Assembly: GCF_030315685.1 (NCBI RefSeq)
Contig: NZ_JASXSI010000009.1
Span: forward strand, 1-64,000
Direction: 5' to 3'
Source of the DNA: Gordonia sp. ABSL11-1
Lineage (GTDB): Bacteria; Actinomycetota; Actinomycetes; Mycobacteriales; Mycobacteriaceae
DNA: 64,000 nt
The notes beneath the pieces are model-generated. The model made no database searches. It saw only the letters and a program-made list of their open reading frames with translations, and was not told where the DNA came from. Position numbers and translations under genes: made by a program. Positions 56,547-64,000 of the stretch are shown piece after piece (position 1 is the stretch's first letter; the number at the start of each line of letters is the position of its first letter).

Positions 56547-57958
56547 GTGGTCACCCGTGACCCGCGGACGTACACCTCCGCGACCGCCGGCTCCCGTAGG
56601 CCCATGAGCAATGCGAACAATGTCTGATCGCGGGCGGTGGTCTCGTCGTCGGCGCGGATGCCGTGCTGCAGAATCGAATCCAGCGGTGGCCACAGTTCTG
56701 GGCGAATCACCAGGAAGTCGGCCTCCTTCCCGACGTCGAAGTTGCCGAAGCGGTCCTCCATGTCGAGGGCGCGAGCGCCGGCGAGCGACCCGGTGAACAG
56801 CATCTGCGCGGGATGGATCGCGACACTGTCGTCGCCGGGCTCGCTGAGATGCACCTTGAATGCGTCGGCGAGCACGCGGGAGATCAGCCATTCGTCGCCG
56901 GCGCCGACATCCGTCCCGGCCGCGACCGTGACGCCCGAGGCGACCGTCCGACGCCACGGCATCGTTCCGGAGCCGAGGAACTGTTGCGACACAGGGCAAT
57001 GTGCGATCGACGTGCCCGTTTCAGCCATGCGGGCGAGCTCTTCGTCGGTGCAGTGGACCGCGTGTGCCATGATCGTGCGCCGACCGAGCAGTCCGGCACC
57101 GCCGACGACGCTGCCGGGAAGGAAGCGGCCGTCGTACGTGTCGAGGTAGTTCTTGACGCCGAAAGTACCTTTGACCAAGTCGATCTCGCCGGTCCCCGGC
57201 CGGTTGTTCTCGTTGAGATGGGTGTGCACGTACACCCCGCGACCGGCCACGTCGGCGTAGAGTTCGCCGAGCGCGGCGAGCGTCTCGGTGGTCACCGACA
57301 ACGAGAACCGCGGCACGATGGCCACCTGCAGCAGCGCCGTGGCGACATCCCCGGAGTCCTTGGCGTGCCATCGATCGATCTCGTCGGCGGTGAGCTCGAT
57401 GGCGGCGGACTCCGACGTCAGCAGCGGTGCCGCCGACTCGCCCCCGACGGTCTGGATGCCGTGGCCGCTGACCAGGCGCAGGCCGGTGCGCTCGGTCTCG
57501 GAGAACAGCGCGTCCTGAGCATGCGGGAACGCGGATCCGAACACCATCGCAGCGGTGGTTCCGACGGCGACGCGGCGAGCTGTGAAGTCCCGCGCGGCGC
57601 GCGCCGCGAACACGGGATCGGCGAGCCGGGCCTCGGCCGGGAAGATGCAGTGCTCCAGCCACTCCAGCAGCTGCCCACCGCCGTACGCATCGACCGAGTA
57701 GGTCTGCGGGAAATGGATGTGGGTGTCGACGAAGCCCGGGATCAGGAACGCGTCGCCGTGGTCGTGGACCGTCTCCTCGACGACGCCATCGGGGCCGGCT
57801 GCGCTCGGTCGTCGGTCGCGCGGCCCGCAGTAGATGATCGTGCCGGTGTCGTCGACGACCAACGCGCCGTCGGGAATCCATGCCAGCGCGGTATCCGCGT
57901 CGGTGACGGTCGGTCGTCCGGCCACGTGGAAGATCCGGCCGAGGTGGGTGGTGGTCAC
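56537..57958 (-). CDS. guaD: Guanine deaminase
   Basis: 473 residues. Amidohydrolase barrel with PGFVDTHIHFPQ (His80, His82 zinc ligands), VYVHTHLNENN, IMAHAVHCTDEEL and VAAGTDVGAGDEW (Asp). The HFPQ after the first His pair and the overall length match guanine deaminases, which convert guanine to xanthine. GTG at 57958 gives VTTTHLGRIFHVAG; no ribosome site was seen, so the start is not firm. The 3' end lies in a repeat. Confidence 0.88.
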   Translation of the reverse strand: MTTTHLGRIFHVAGRPTVTDADTALAWIPDGALVVDDTGTIIYCGPRDRRPSAAGPDGVVEETVHDHGDAFLIPGFVDTHIHFPQTYSVDAYGGGQLLEWLEHCIFPAEARLADPVFAARAARDFTARRVAVGTTAAMVFGSAFPHAQDALFSETERTGLRLVSGHGIQTVGGESAAPLLTSESAAIELTADEIDRWHAKDSGDVATALLQVAIVPRFSLSVTTETLAALGELYADVAGRGVYVHTHLNENNRPGTGEIDLVKGTFGVKNYLDTYDGRFLPGSVVGGAGLLGRRTIMAHAVHCTDEELARMAETGTSIAHCPVSQQFLGSGTMPWRRTVASGVTVAAGTDVGAGDEWLISRVLADAFKVHLSEPGDDSVAIHPAQMLFTGSLAGARALDMEDRFGNFDVGKEADFLVIRPELWPPLDSILQHGIRADDETTARDQTLFALLMGLREPAVAEVYVRGSRVTTPS

Positions 57959-58018
57959 CTGGAAACGAAAACACACGACGACCGGATCGGCCGGGTGAGC
58001 GATCGGCGCACGCGTGGG

Positions 58019-58024
58019 TAAAAT
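58019..58024 (+). promoter_or_regulatory. -10 element for the small secreted peptide gene
   Basis: TAAAAT, rare in this GC-rich window, would start RNA near 58031, about 45 nt before the ATG at 58076. Confidence 0.5.
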
Positions 58025-58075
58025 CGGACACGGCGTGCCGGGGACGCCTCCGATGTCGACCGAAGGGTGATGAAG

Positions 58076-58252
58076 ATGAAGCGCAGGATCTCTCTGGCCA
58101 TTGCAGGTGCGGCCGTAGTGGCGGGTGTCGGCTCGGCCGTCGCACCGACTGCCGGTGCCTCCCCGCTCGAACCCCATCCGGTCATCAGCGCCGGATCGGT
58201 CACGTTCTGCATCAACATCCCGCTGGGACCGTTCAACATCAGCATCTGCTGA
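58076..58252 (+). CDS. Very small secreted peptide with two cysteines
   Basis: 58-residue precursor. Signal peptide MKRRISLAIAGAAVVAGVGSAVAPTAGA, probable cleavage near AGA-SP, leaving about 30 residues ending VTFCINIPLGPFNISIC. The two Cys (12 residues apart, the second being the C-terminal residue) could form one loop. Start: ATG at 58076, with GAAGGG 8 nt upstream; upstream in-frame GTG 58067 and ATG 58070 are too close to it. Preceded by TAAAAT. No family recognised. Confidence 0.65.
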   Translation: MKRRISLAIAGAAVVAGVGSAVAPTAGASPLEPHPVISAGSVTFCINIPLGPFNISIC

Positions 58253-58519
58253 CCACAGCGCCCTCCTTCCGGACAAGCGTCCCTGACATCCGCCGTCGAG
58301 GAGCGAATGGATGTCGGGCGCGTCCATGTCAGCTGGGGCAACCCCGAACCGGTGGGCGCTTTACCGGGTCGAATTCTCGGGCGCTTCTCCGGGGCGGTCT
58401 CCGCGGTGCCTTCCGCCGGCTCACCCGTTGTGGGCGATCTTTGGTCCCACACGCGCATTCGAACCCGCTCACACTGCGCGCGTGGTGGACTTGATGCGAC
58501 GTCGATCGAGGAGACACGT

Positions 58520-58962
58520 GTGGGTTCGGTACTCGGAGAAGTGCTACCGCTGGCGCGGGTGTCGCGATCTCGCCCATTCCGATCATCGGTGCGATCCTCA
58601 TGCTGCTGGGCAAACATGCCCGCACCACCAGCATCGGCTTCGCCGTTGGCTGGGTGCTGGACATCGTCATCGCCACCACGATCTTCGTATTCCTCGGCGG
58701 CACCATGGGTGATTCGACGTCGACCGGCGACGCCTGGATCAAGCTCGGACTGGGAATCCTGCTGCTGATCGTCGGGCTGCGTCGGTGGCGCGGACGAGGC
58801 GGTGAGCACACCCCGAAGTGGATGCGGGCGATCGACGAGATGCGGCCGCCGACCGCGCTCGAACTCGGGTTCGCGTTGTCGGCCATCAACCCCGAGAACC
58901 TGATCATGTGTGTCGCAGCCGGAGTGAGTATCGGGGGTAAGGGCATCTCCGGGTTGGGATGA
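58520..58962 (+). pseudogene. Broken GAP-family (Sap-like) membrane protein gene
   Basis: GTG at 58520 with GAGGAG 6 nt upstream opens GSVLGEVLPLA, the usual GAP start. At about 58557 one base seems missing (CTGGCGC-GGGTGTC); restoring it gives the expected LGVAISPIPIIGAILMLLGKHART in the frame that runs on to 58962. Then ...LSAINPENLIMCVAAGVSIG is followed at once by GKGISGLG and stop: the central helices normally between these segments are absent. So there is a frameshift plus an internal loss. The 267 nt upstream (58253-58519) holds a GACATCC/GGATGTC dyad (about 58288-58317) and no gene. Confidence 0.75.
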
Positions 58963-59031
58963 TCGCCCGGACAGCAGCAGGGGCCTCCCGCGAAGGAAAG
59001 CTCCTCGCTGCCATGCCCGACTGGTGCTGGG

Positions 59032-60930
59032 TCAGGGTGTGACCAGGGCGAAATCCGGGTCGGGCGAATCGAGATGGTTCGCCATTTCCGTGAACAACGA
59101 CGCCTCGCCCTCGACGGTCACCGAACCGTTCTCGATGGCGGCGCTCAGATCGGCGCCGGCGAGGAGCAACCCGACAAGGACGGGCTTCGTCAGGGTGAAG
59201 GTCGCGTCGGCCGCCGTGGTGGCCTCGTCGTCGAGATCGAAGTGGACGAGGAGGCCGTTGCGGAGTTCGGAACGGTGACGGATGTCTTGGTCGGTGATCA
59301 CCCAGTCGAGGGTGATGTGCGCGTCCCAGCTGGCCGGACCGTCGACGCGCAGGGCGATCGCATCGAAGAGTTGCTCGACAGACAGTGCTGCGATGATGTC
59401 GGGAGCTGCAGCCGTTGTCGGCGTGCCGACGCGACCGTTGCGCAACTCGTAGGCACCCATCAGGAAGAAGTTCCGCCACGTGCCGTTTTCGGCGCCGTAA
59501 CCCAGCTGTTCGAGCGTATCGGCCTGTAGGTCACGCGCCGCGGCGTTCTCCGGGTTCGCGAAGATGACATAGTTGAGAACGGTCGCCGCCCAGCGGAAAT
59601 CGCCGGCATCGAACGATCCCCGGGCTTTTCGGACGGCCTCGTCGGCACCGCCCATGAACTCGACATGCCGTGTGGCGGACTCGACCGGCGGATGCTCCCA
59701 CAGATGGGCCGGATTGCCGTCGAACCATCCCATGTACCGCTGATAGATCGCTTTGACGTTGTGGCTCACCGAGCCGTAATACCCATGGGTGTGCCAGGCG
59801 TTGGTCAGTGCAGGAGGCAGCTGGATGTCCTCGGCGATCTCCAATCCGGTTCGGCCCTGGTTCAATTGACGCAGAGTCTGGTCGTGCACGTAGCCGTACA
59901 GGTCGCGCTGCTGCGCGAGGAATTCGGTGAGTTCGTCGGTGCCCCAGGTGGGCCAGTGATGCGAGGCGAACAGGACGTCCGAGCGGGAGGCGTATCGGTT
60001 GATGGCCTCGGTCAGGTACTTCGCCCACACGTGCGGGTCGCGGACTAGGGCGCCGCGCAGGGTGAGAAGGTTGTGCAGGGTATGAGTGGCGTTCTCCGCC
60101 ATACACAATGCCCGCATCTGCGGGAAGTGGAAGTTCATCTCGGCTGGCGCCTCGGTGCCCGGTGTCATCTGGAACTCGATGGTGACGCCGTCGACGGTCT
60201 CGGTTTGTCCGGTCGTCGAGATGTCGAGGGTGGGCACGATCAGCGTGGGTGTCCCGGTCGATGTCGACTGGCCGAGACCGGCGCCGACGGCCCCGCGTGG
60301 ACCGCGCGGAAGAGCCGCTCCGTACATGTACGCTGCTCGACGGCCCATTGCGGTTCCGGCGTAGACGTTCTCGGCCACCGCGTGTTCGACCATGCCGACC
60401 GGTGCGATGACGGCGCAGTCGCCGGCATCGACAGCCTCCTGCGTGGTCACACCTTTGACGCCGCCGAAATGGTCGATGTGCGAATGGGTGTAGATGACGG
60501 CCGCGACGGGCCGGTCCCCACGCTCCTGGCGGTAGAGATTCAGGCCGGCGGCCGCGGTCTCTTCGGAGATCAACGGATCGATGACGATCACGCCCGTGTC
60601 GCCCTCGACGATCGTCATGTTCGACAGGTCGAGCCCCCGGATCTGATAGATGCGGTCGGTGACCTCGAACAGGCCCTGCCGGGCGACCAGTCCGGACTGG
60701 CGCCACAGACTCGGGTTGGCGGTGGGCGGGCAGTCCTCGGTCAGGAAGCCGAATTCATCGCAGTCCCAGACCGTGTCGCCGGAAGACCCGGCGACGACCG
60801 GAGGGTCGAGTTTGGCGATGAGACCGCGGTCGGCGGCGGTGAGGTCGCGGGTGTCGTCGAACGGCAGGAACGACGTCGCAGCCGAGATCGATTCGGTCAC
60901 TGTTGGAGTTGCCTCACGCGGGCTCCCCAT
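59032..60930 (-). CDS. Alkyl sulfatase (metallo-beta-lactamase fold, BDS1/SdsA-like)
   Basis: 632 residues. The metal motif THSHIDHFGG (His149, His151, Asp153, His154), MAENATHTLHNL and ASHHWPTWG are the signatures of SdsA1/BDS1-type sulfatases, followed by a dimerisation domain (about 390-500) and a C-terminal SCP-2-like lipid-binding domain (about 510-630). It hydrolyses alkyl sulfates such as SDS. No signal peptide: cytosolic. ATG at 60930 with GAGG 8-11 nt upstream. Confidence 0.92.
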   Translation of the reverse strand: MGSPREATPTVTESISAATSFLPFDDTRDLTAADRGLIAKLDPPVVAGSSGDTVWDCDEFGFLTEDCPPTANPSLWRQSGLVARQGLFEVTDRIYQIRGLDLSNMTIVEGDTGVIVIDPLISEETAAAGLNLYRQERGDRPVAAVIYTHSHIDHFGGVKGVTTQEAVDAGDCAVIAPVGMVEHAVAENVYAGTAMGRRAAYMYGAALPRGPRGAVGAGLGQSTSTGTPTLIVPTLDISTTGQTETVDGVTIEFQMTPGTEAPAEMNFHFPQMRALCMAENATHTLHNLLTLRGALVRDPHVWAKYLTEAINRYASRSDVLFASHHWPTWGTDELTEFLAQQRDLYGYVHDQTLRQLNQGRTGLEIAEDIQLPPALTNAWHTHGYYGSVSHNVKAIYQRYMGWFDGNPAHLWEHPPVESATRHVEFMGGADEAVRKARGSFDAGDFRWAATVLNYVIFANPENAAARDLQADTLEQLGYGAENGTWRNFFLMGAYELRNGRVGTPTTAAAPDIIAALSVEQLFDAIALRVDGPASWDAHITLDWVITDQDIRHRSELRNGLLVHFDLDDEATTAADATFTLTKPVLVGLLLAGADLSAAIENGSVTVEGEASLFTEMANHLDSPDPDFALVTP

Positions 60931-60956
60931 GGAGATCACCTCTGTTGGTCGTCGTG

Positions 60957-60974
60957 GTGTCCGGCACCGGACAC
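60957..60974. promoter_or_regulatory. Inverted repeat before the alkyl sulfatase, candidate operator
   Basis: GTGTCCG-GCAC-CGGACAC has perfect 7-bp arms, 27-44 nt upstream of the sulfatase start. A repressor bound here would block early transcription. Confidence 0.5.
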
Positions 60975-61300
60975 GTCCATTGTCCAGCTTTCGGCCGGTC
61001 CGCGTGGGCCACCGGTCGGATGTCTCTGGCAGTTCAGTCGGCGGACTCGCGGGCCCCGACGGTGTGCACCACGACGACCTGCGGATCCAGAAGGCGGAGG
61101 TCTTGGACGCCCGCTCGCCGGACCGGAGGTCCAGACGATCGACGAGTTCCGGGAGGGTGCGCCGTTGTCCGGCGGGAATGAGTGTCAGCATCGCGCGCAA
61201 CCCTTCGTGCGACGGCGATCGCACCGCGATCGCGTGCCGCGGTGTCCTGGTGCCGGGCACCATCGAAACCCGATACCGCGACACATTTCCTCACCCGCAA

Positions 61301-61318
61301 CGAACGATATTCCGTTCG
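61301..61318. promoter_or_regulatory. CGAACG-ATATTC-CGTTCG dyad before the DHA2 exporter, candidate TetR-type operator
   Basis: Perfect 6-bp arms with an AT-rich centre, 28 nt before the TATTCT -10-like hexamer (61346-61351) of the exporter gene. The AT-centred dyad resembles known TetR operators. Confidence 0.55.
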
Positions 61319-61357
61319 CCGGGCCTGTGGCGACAAACCGCGTCGTATTCTCGACGG

Positions 61358-62941
61358 GTGACGGCACCAGCGGCACAAGTCGACGACGGAATCGCCCCGG
61401 CCAGCGCCCCGATAGTGCTGGCGGCACTGATCCTGGTGGCCGGGGTCGCCAACATCAATCTCGCGGTGGCCAACGTCGCCTTGCCCGACATCGGCAAGGA
61501 TCTCGACGCGAGCTCCACGCAGCTGAACCTCATCGCGGTCGCGTACTCCCTGGGCTTGGCGGCGTCAGTGCTGTACTTCGGTGCACTCGGGGATCGGTAC
61601 GGGCGCAAGCGCATGCTGGTCATCGGTATGTCGCTGTCGATACCGGCGTCGCTCGTCGCCGGATTCGCCCCCAATTTCGAGGTGCTGTTCGGTGCCCGGG
61701 TCGTCGGCGGCATCTCGGCCGGCCTCGCCTATCCGACGACCCTGGCGATGATCACCGCGCTGTGGTCAGGTGTCAAGCGCACCAAGGCGATCGCTGCGTG
61801 GTCCGCGTTCGGTGCGGCGATATCGGCGTCGGGACCGGTCATGTCCGGTGGGCTGCTCGAGGCGTTTTCCTGGCATTCGGTGTTCCTGGTGACAGTGCCG
61901 CTGGCGGTCCTCGCGCTCGTCGGCTCGTGGTGGCTGGTGCCGAGTGACAACGGGGACACCAAAGCGTCCGTCGACAATCTCGGTGGCGTCGTGTCGATCA
62001 TCCTGGTGGGGGCGACGATCCTCGCGCTGAACTTCGCACCGCTCGGGGACAAACGCACCGCTGTGCTGATCCTGACGGGCATCGCCGTCGTCGCGGCGAT
62101 CGTGTTCGTCATACGGCAGTTGCGCGTCCGGGTGCCGTTGTTCGATCTGCGGATCGCGCGTCGACGAACGTTCTGGGTTGCCGCGATCGGCGGTCTCATC
62201 GTCTTCGGCACGTTGATGGGCGCGATGTTCATCGGGCAGCAGTTCCTGCAGAACGTGCTCGGGTACTCCACCCTCGAGGCGGGTACGATGATCATCCCGG
62301 CGGCCGCCGCCATGGTCGTGGTCGCGCCGCGATCGGCAAAGATGGTGGAGGCGAGGGGTTCTCGCCTTACCTTGCTGACCGGATACTTCTTCATCGTGTT
62401 GGGACTCCTGCTGGCCTGGCTCACCTGGGATGAAGGGGCGTCGGTCTGGGTGGTGACCGGGGCGTACCTGTTGATCGGAATCGGTGTGGGCTTTGCCGGG
62501 ACGCCCGCGTCGCACTCGCTGACGGGTTCTGTGCCCGTAGAGAGAGCCGGCATGGCGTCGAGCATGTCCGACCTTCAGCGCGACCTCGGGGGCGCGATCA
62601 TGCAGTCGCTCCTCGGCGCCATTCTCACTGCGGCGTATGCGAAGTCACTGTCGGCGACCATCGCCGCGTCGCCGCACGCCGACCAGGTGACCAGCGAAAC
62701 CGAATCCGCACTCACGAAGTCGTTCTCCAGCGCCGAGGTGCTCACCGAGCGGTATCCCCAGTACGCTCAGGAGATCATCTCAGCCGCGCGAGATGCGTTC
62801 GTGGACGGCGACACCCGCGCCTACGGTGCGGCGATCATCGTCGTGCTCATCGGTGCGGTCGTGGTGTTCTTCGGCTACCCGAAGCGCGACGACGAACGGG
62901 CGGCGATGGAGCGGTACGCGAAGGAGCGGTTGAGCGGGTAG
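61358..62941 (+). CDS. MFS exporter of the DHA2 (14-helix) family
   Basis: 527 residues. 14 hydrophobic helices; LGDRYGRKRMLVIGMSL is motif A, GARVVGGISAGLAYPTTLAMI motif B/C region, and helix-rich AMFIGQQFLQNVLGYSTLEAGTMIIPAA is typical of DHA2 drug exporters. GTG at 61358, 6 nt after TATTCT, suggests a leaderless start. A repeat block follows the stop. Substrate unknown; likely drug or lipid. Confidence 0.9.
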   Translation: MTAPAAQVDDGIAPASAPIVLAALILVAGVANINLAVANVALPDIGKDLDASSTQLNLIAVAYSLGLAASVLYFGALGDRYGRKRMLVIGMSLSIPASLVAGFAPNFEVLFGARVVGGISAGLAYPTTLAMITALWSGVKRTKAIAAWSAFGAAISASGPVMSGGLLEAFSWHSVFLVTVPLAVLALVGSWWLVPSDNGDTKASVDNLGGVVSIILVGATILALNFAPLGDKRTAVLILTGIAVVAAIVFVIRQLRVRVPLFDLRIARRRTFWVAAIGGLIVFGTLMGAMFIGQQFLQNVLGYSTLEAGTMIIPAAAAMVVVAPRSAKMVEARGSRLTLLTGYFFIVLGLLLAWLTWDEGASVWVVTGAYLLIGIGVGFAGTPASHSLTGSVPVERAGMASSMSDLQRDLGGAIMQSLLGAILTAAYAKSLSATIAASPHADQVTSETESALTKSFSSAEVLTERYPQYAQEIISAARDAFVDGDTRAYGAAIIVVLIGAVVVFFGYPKRDDERAAMERYAKERLSG

Positions 62942-62943
62942 GC

Positions 62944-63057
62944 CCTTCGTGACGGTCGCAGGCTCCCTCCTCAAAGGCCGGGTGCCTGATCCTTGAGGGG
63001 GAGCCTGCGAGCGGTTGTCGTGATCCCTGAGGAGGGAGCCTGCGACCGTCATGAAGG
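62944..63057. repeat. Long inverted repeat, 30-nt arms, after the DHA2 gene
   Basis: Arms 62944-62973 and 63028-63057 are reverse complements with one mismatch (position 6, G/A), sharing CTCCCTCCTCA...GGTCGCAGG. A third, direct copy (TTGAGGGGGAGCCTGCGAGC) is in the loop at about 62992-63011. It is the largest member of the repeat family found at 30916, 40483 and 56504. Confidence 0.85.
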
Positions 63058-63156
63058 TCCCATCCCCATGTCCGTTTCACTCGATTCCTGGTCGTTCGAC
63101 CGACCCCGAAAACTGTCGACTCCTGTTGTGCACCACATCTAACCTGGCAAAACAGC

Positions 63157-63186
63157 TTGACAGTGCTGTAAGGCACGCGCTAGTTT
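63157..63186 (+). promoter_or_regulatory. Promoter of the solute-binding lipoprotein gene
   Basis: TTGACA (63157-63162) and TAGTTT (63181-63186), 18 nt apart, form a consensus-like promoter with a transcript start near 63193, so the leader is about 128 nt long. Confidence 0.6.
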
Positions 63187-63224
63187 GCGAGTGGCCCAGA
63201 TCACACATACCGGGATCGGGCCCG

Positions 63225-63297
63225 CGGATCGCCGCCGGCGATCCGAAGCACAACCGGTAACTTGTAGGCCCTCCCGGGCTGATCTGTCGTGCCCGGG
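63225..63297 (+). other. Two hairpins in the leader of the solute-binding lipoprotein gene
   Basis: Hairpin 1: CGGATCGCC-GCC-GGCGATCCG (63225-63245), perfect 9-bp stem. Hairpin 2: CCCGGGC (63273-63279) with GCCCGGG (63291-63297), 11-nt loop, ending 23 nt before the ATG. I recognise no riboswitch class. Apart from these hairpins, the promoter and the repeat at 62944-63057, I see nothing in 62942-63320. Confidence 0.5.
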
Positions 63298-63320
63298 GTC
63301 GGCGGGAAAGGCATGTGAGA

Positions 63321-64000
63321 ATGCGTAGGAGAACTGGTCGGGTTCTCGCAGCGGCGGTCGCCGCAGCGTGTGTTTTCTCCGTTGTCTCGTGTAGCAGCGA
63401 TGACAGCGGATCGAGCGGCGACAGAAGCGCCGTGGAGGAGAGCGGCGTCAAGGCCGCCGGTGATCCGATCAAGGTCGGACTGTTCAACCCGTCGAAGGGT
63501 CCCGCGACGCAGGCCGGCGTGAGCACCGGCAAAGACGCTGCGGTCAACTACATCAACAATCAGATCGGCGGCATCAACGGCCGCCCCATCGAGGTCGTCG
63601 ACTGTGGGATCGACCAGACCGCACCCGAATCGACCATCGCCTGTGCGAATCAGTTCGTGCAGGCCGGTGTGGTCGCAGCGATCGACGGGTACAACTCGGA
63701 ATCGCTGGCCGCGGTACCGATTCTGACGTCGGCGAAGATCCCGCTCGTCGGGCAGATCCCGTTCAACACCGCCACCGGCGCCAAGCCCGACAACCGTGTG
63801 TACTTCGGTCCGCCGCCCGCGGCGTTCCTGGTCGGGTTCATGCAGTCGCTCAAGGCGGCCGGCAAGGACTCGCTCACACTGGCGAATGCCGATCTGCCGC
63901 AGGCCCATCAGGTCTTCGACGGCCTGCTCGCGCCCCTCGGCAAGCAGCTGGGTATCGACGTCAAGAGTGTCTACTATCCGCCGACGGGACCGAACTTCAC
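63321..64000 (+). CDS. Solute-binding lipoprotein of an ABC importer (branched-chain amino acid/amide type), 3' end missing
   Basis: The frame runs off the window (226 full codons seen). A lipoprotein signal MRRRTGRVLAAAVAAACVFS ends in the lipobox VVSC (Cys24), then Ser/Asp linker SSDDSGSSGD and the type-1 binding fold: PIKVGLFNPSKGPATQAGVSTGKDAAVNYINNQIGGINGRPIEVVDCG. This is the LivK/urea/amide-binding family (substrate unknown). Two cysteines at about residues 95 and 107 (VDCGID..., IACANQ) may form a disulfide. The permease and ATPase genes would lie to the right. No strong ribosome site; ATG at 63321. Confidence 0.85.
   Translation, partial: MRRRTGRVLAAAVAAACVFSVVSCSSDDSGSSGDRSAVEESGVKAAGDPIKVGLFNPSKGPATQAGVSTGKDAAVNYINNQIGGINGRPIEVVDCGIDQTAPESTIACANQFVQAGVVAAIDGYNSESLAAVPILTSAKIPLVGQIPFNTATGAKPDNRVYFGPPPAAFLVGFMQSLKAAGKDSLTLANADLPQAHQVFDGLLAPLGKQLGIDVKSVYYPPTGPNF

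Larger units (their letters stand above)
60931..61357. other. 427-nt divergent intergenic region, no convincing gene
   Basis: Between the alkyl sulfatase and the DHA2 exporter. The minus-strand frame is open to 61284 but its residues (many Arg/Ser/Pro/Trp) do not look coded, though LTLIPAGQRRTLPELVDRLDL at about 61135-61200 might be a decayed remnant. It holds two inverted repeats, listed separately. Confidence 0.6.

Noticed and set aside
63201-63908. Minus-strand 235-codon frame at the right edge
   Set aside because: It is antisense to the lipoprotein gene, whose signal peptide, lipobox and binding-fold motifs are clear.

Overview
The window is GC-rich actinobacterial chromosome from a mycolic-acid-type organism, most likely Gordonia or a close relative (genus inferred, not proven). 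The grounds are a mycobacterium-like gene order (fgd1 ... pta-ackA-pknG-glnH-glnX-mutT3-thiE/thiO-thiS-thiG), coenzyme F420 enzymes, a plsB2-type/plsC/WS-DGAT cluster in the order known from M. tuberculosis Rv2482c-Rv2484c, a PpgS-like glycosyltransferase with its small membrane partner, frequent leaderless starts, and short GC-rich repeats at gene ends.

Layout. 1-6.2 kb: cell-envelope sugar genes (rmlB start, rmlA, rmlC, two family-2 glycosyltransferases, DUF2304 protein, Wzx/MATE-like membrane protein) and an M1 aminopeptidase. 6.4-10.9 kb: DoxX protein and a 1286-residue Pls/PosA-type synthetase whose specificity residues look lysine-like. 11.1-15.9 kb: esterase, small membrane proteins, an F420-type oxidoreductase, an ABC exporter, and a quinone-reductase-like gene divergent from a MarR regulator. 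16.5 kb: fgd1. 17.6-27.5 kb: about 10 kb of accessory genes between fgd1 and pta: BAAT-type hydrolase, secreted beta-protein, response regulator/histidine kinase/kinase-like trio, LysR and EamA exporter, secreted protein, TetR and an AGPS-like flavoprotein. 27.5-40.5 kb: pta-ackA, the PknG/GlnH/GlnX glutamate/aspartate-sensing unit (PknG has an unusual 12-residue tandem repeat), MutT3, a stand-alone LeuA-type regulatory domain, and thiamine genes with a TPP riboswitch. 40.7-44 kb: an apparently decayed MpaB/TetR pair, a DUF1330-like protein and an ABC exporter pair. 44-52 kb: a large LuxR-type ATPase regulator and three acyltransferase genes overlapping by 4 nt. 52-58 kb: phosphoribosyltransferase, NTF2-like protein, SCO6745-like protein, EamA-like membrane protein, ATP-grasp enzyme, guanine deaminase. 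58-64 kb: a tiny secreted two-cysteine peptide, a broken GAP-family gene, an alkyl sulfatase, a DHA2 exporter with candidate operators, and the start of a solute-binding lipoprotein with a structured leader.

How genes work together. RmlA-C supply dTDP-rhamnose for the arabinogalactan linker, and the nearby glycosyltransferases probably decorate envelope glycans. GlnX/GlnH sense extracellular amino acids and act through PknG. PlsB, HAD-PlsC and the WS/DGAT enzyme form a glycerolipid/triacylglycerol route. ThiO, ThiS, ThiG and ThiE make and join the thiazole and pyrimidine parts of thiamine, with thiO-S-G under riboswitch control.

All functional names are from reading motifs, gene order and remembered family knowledge. 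No database search was run.
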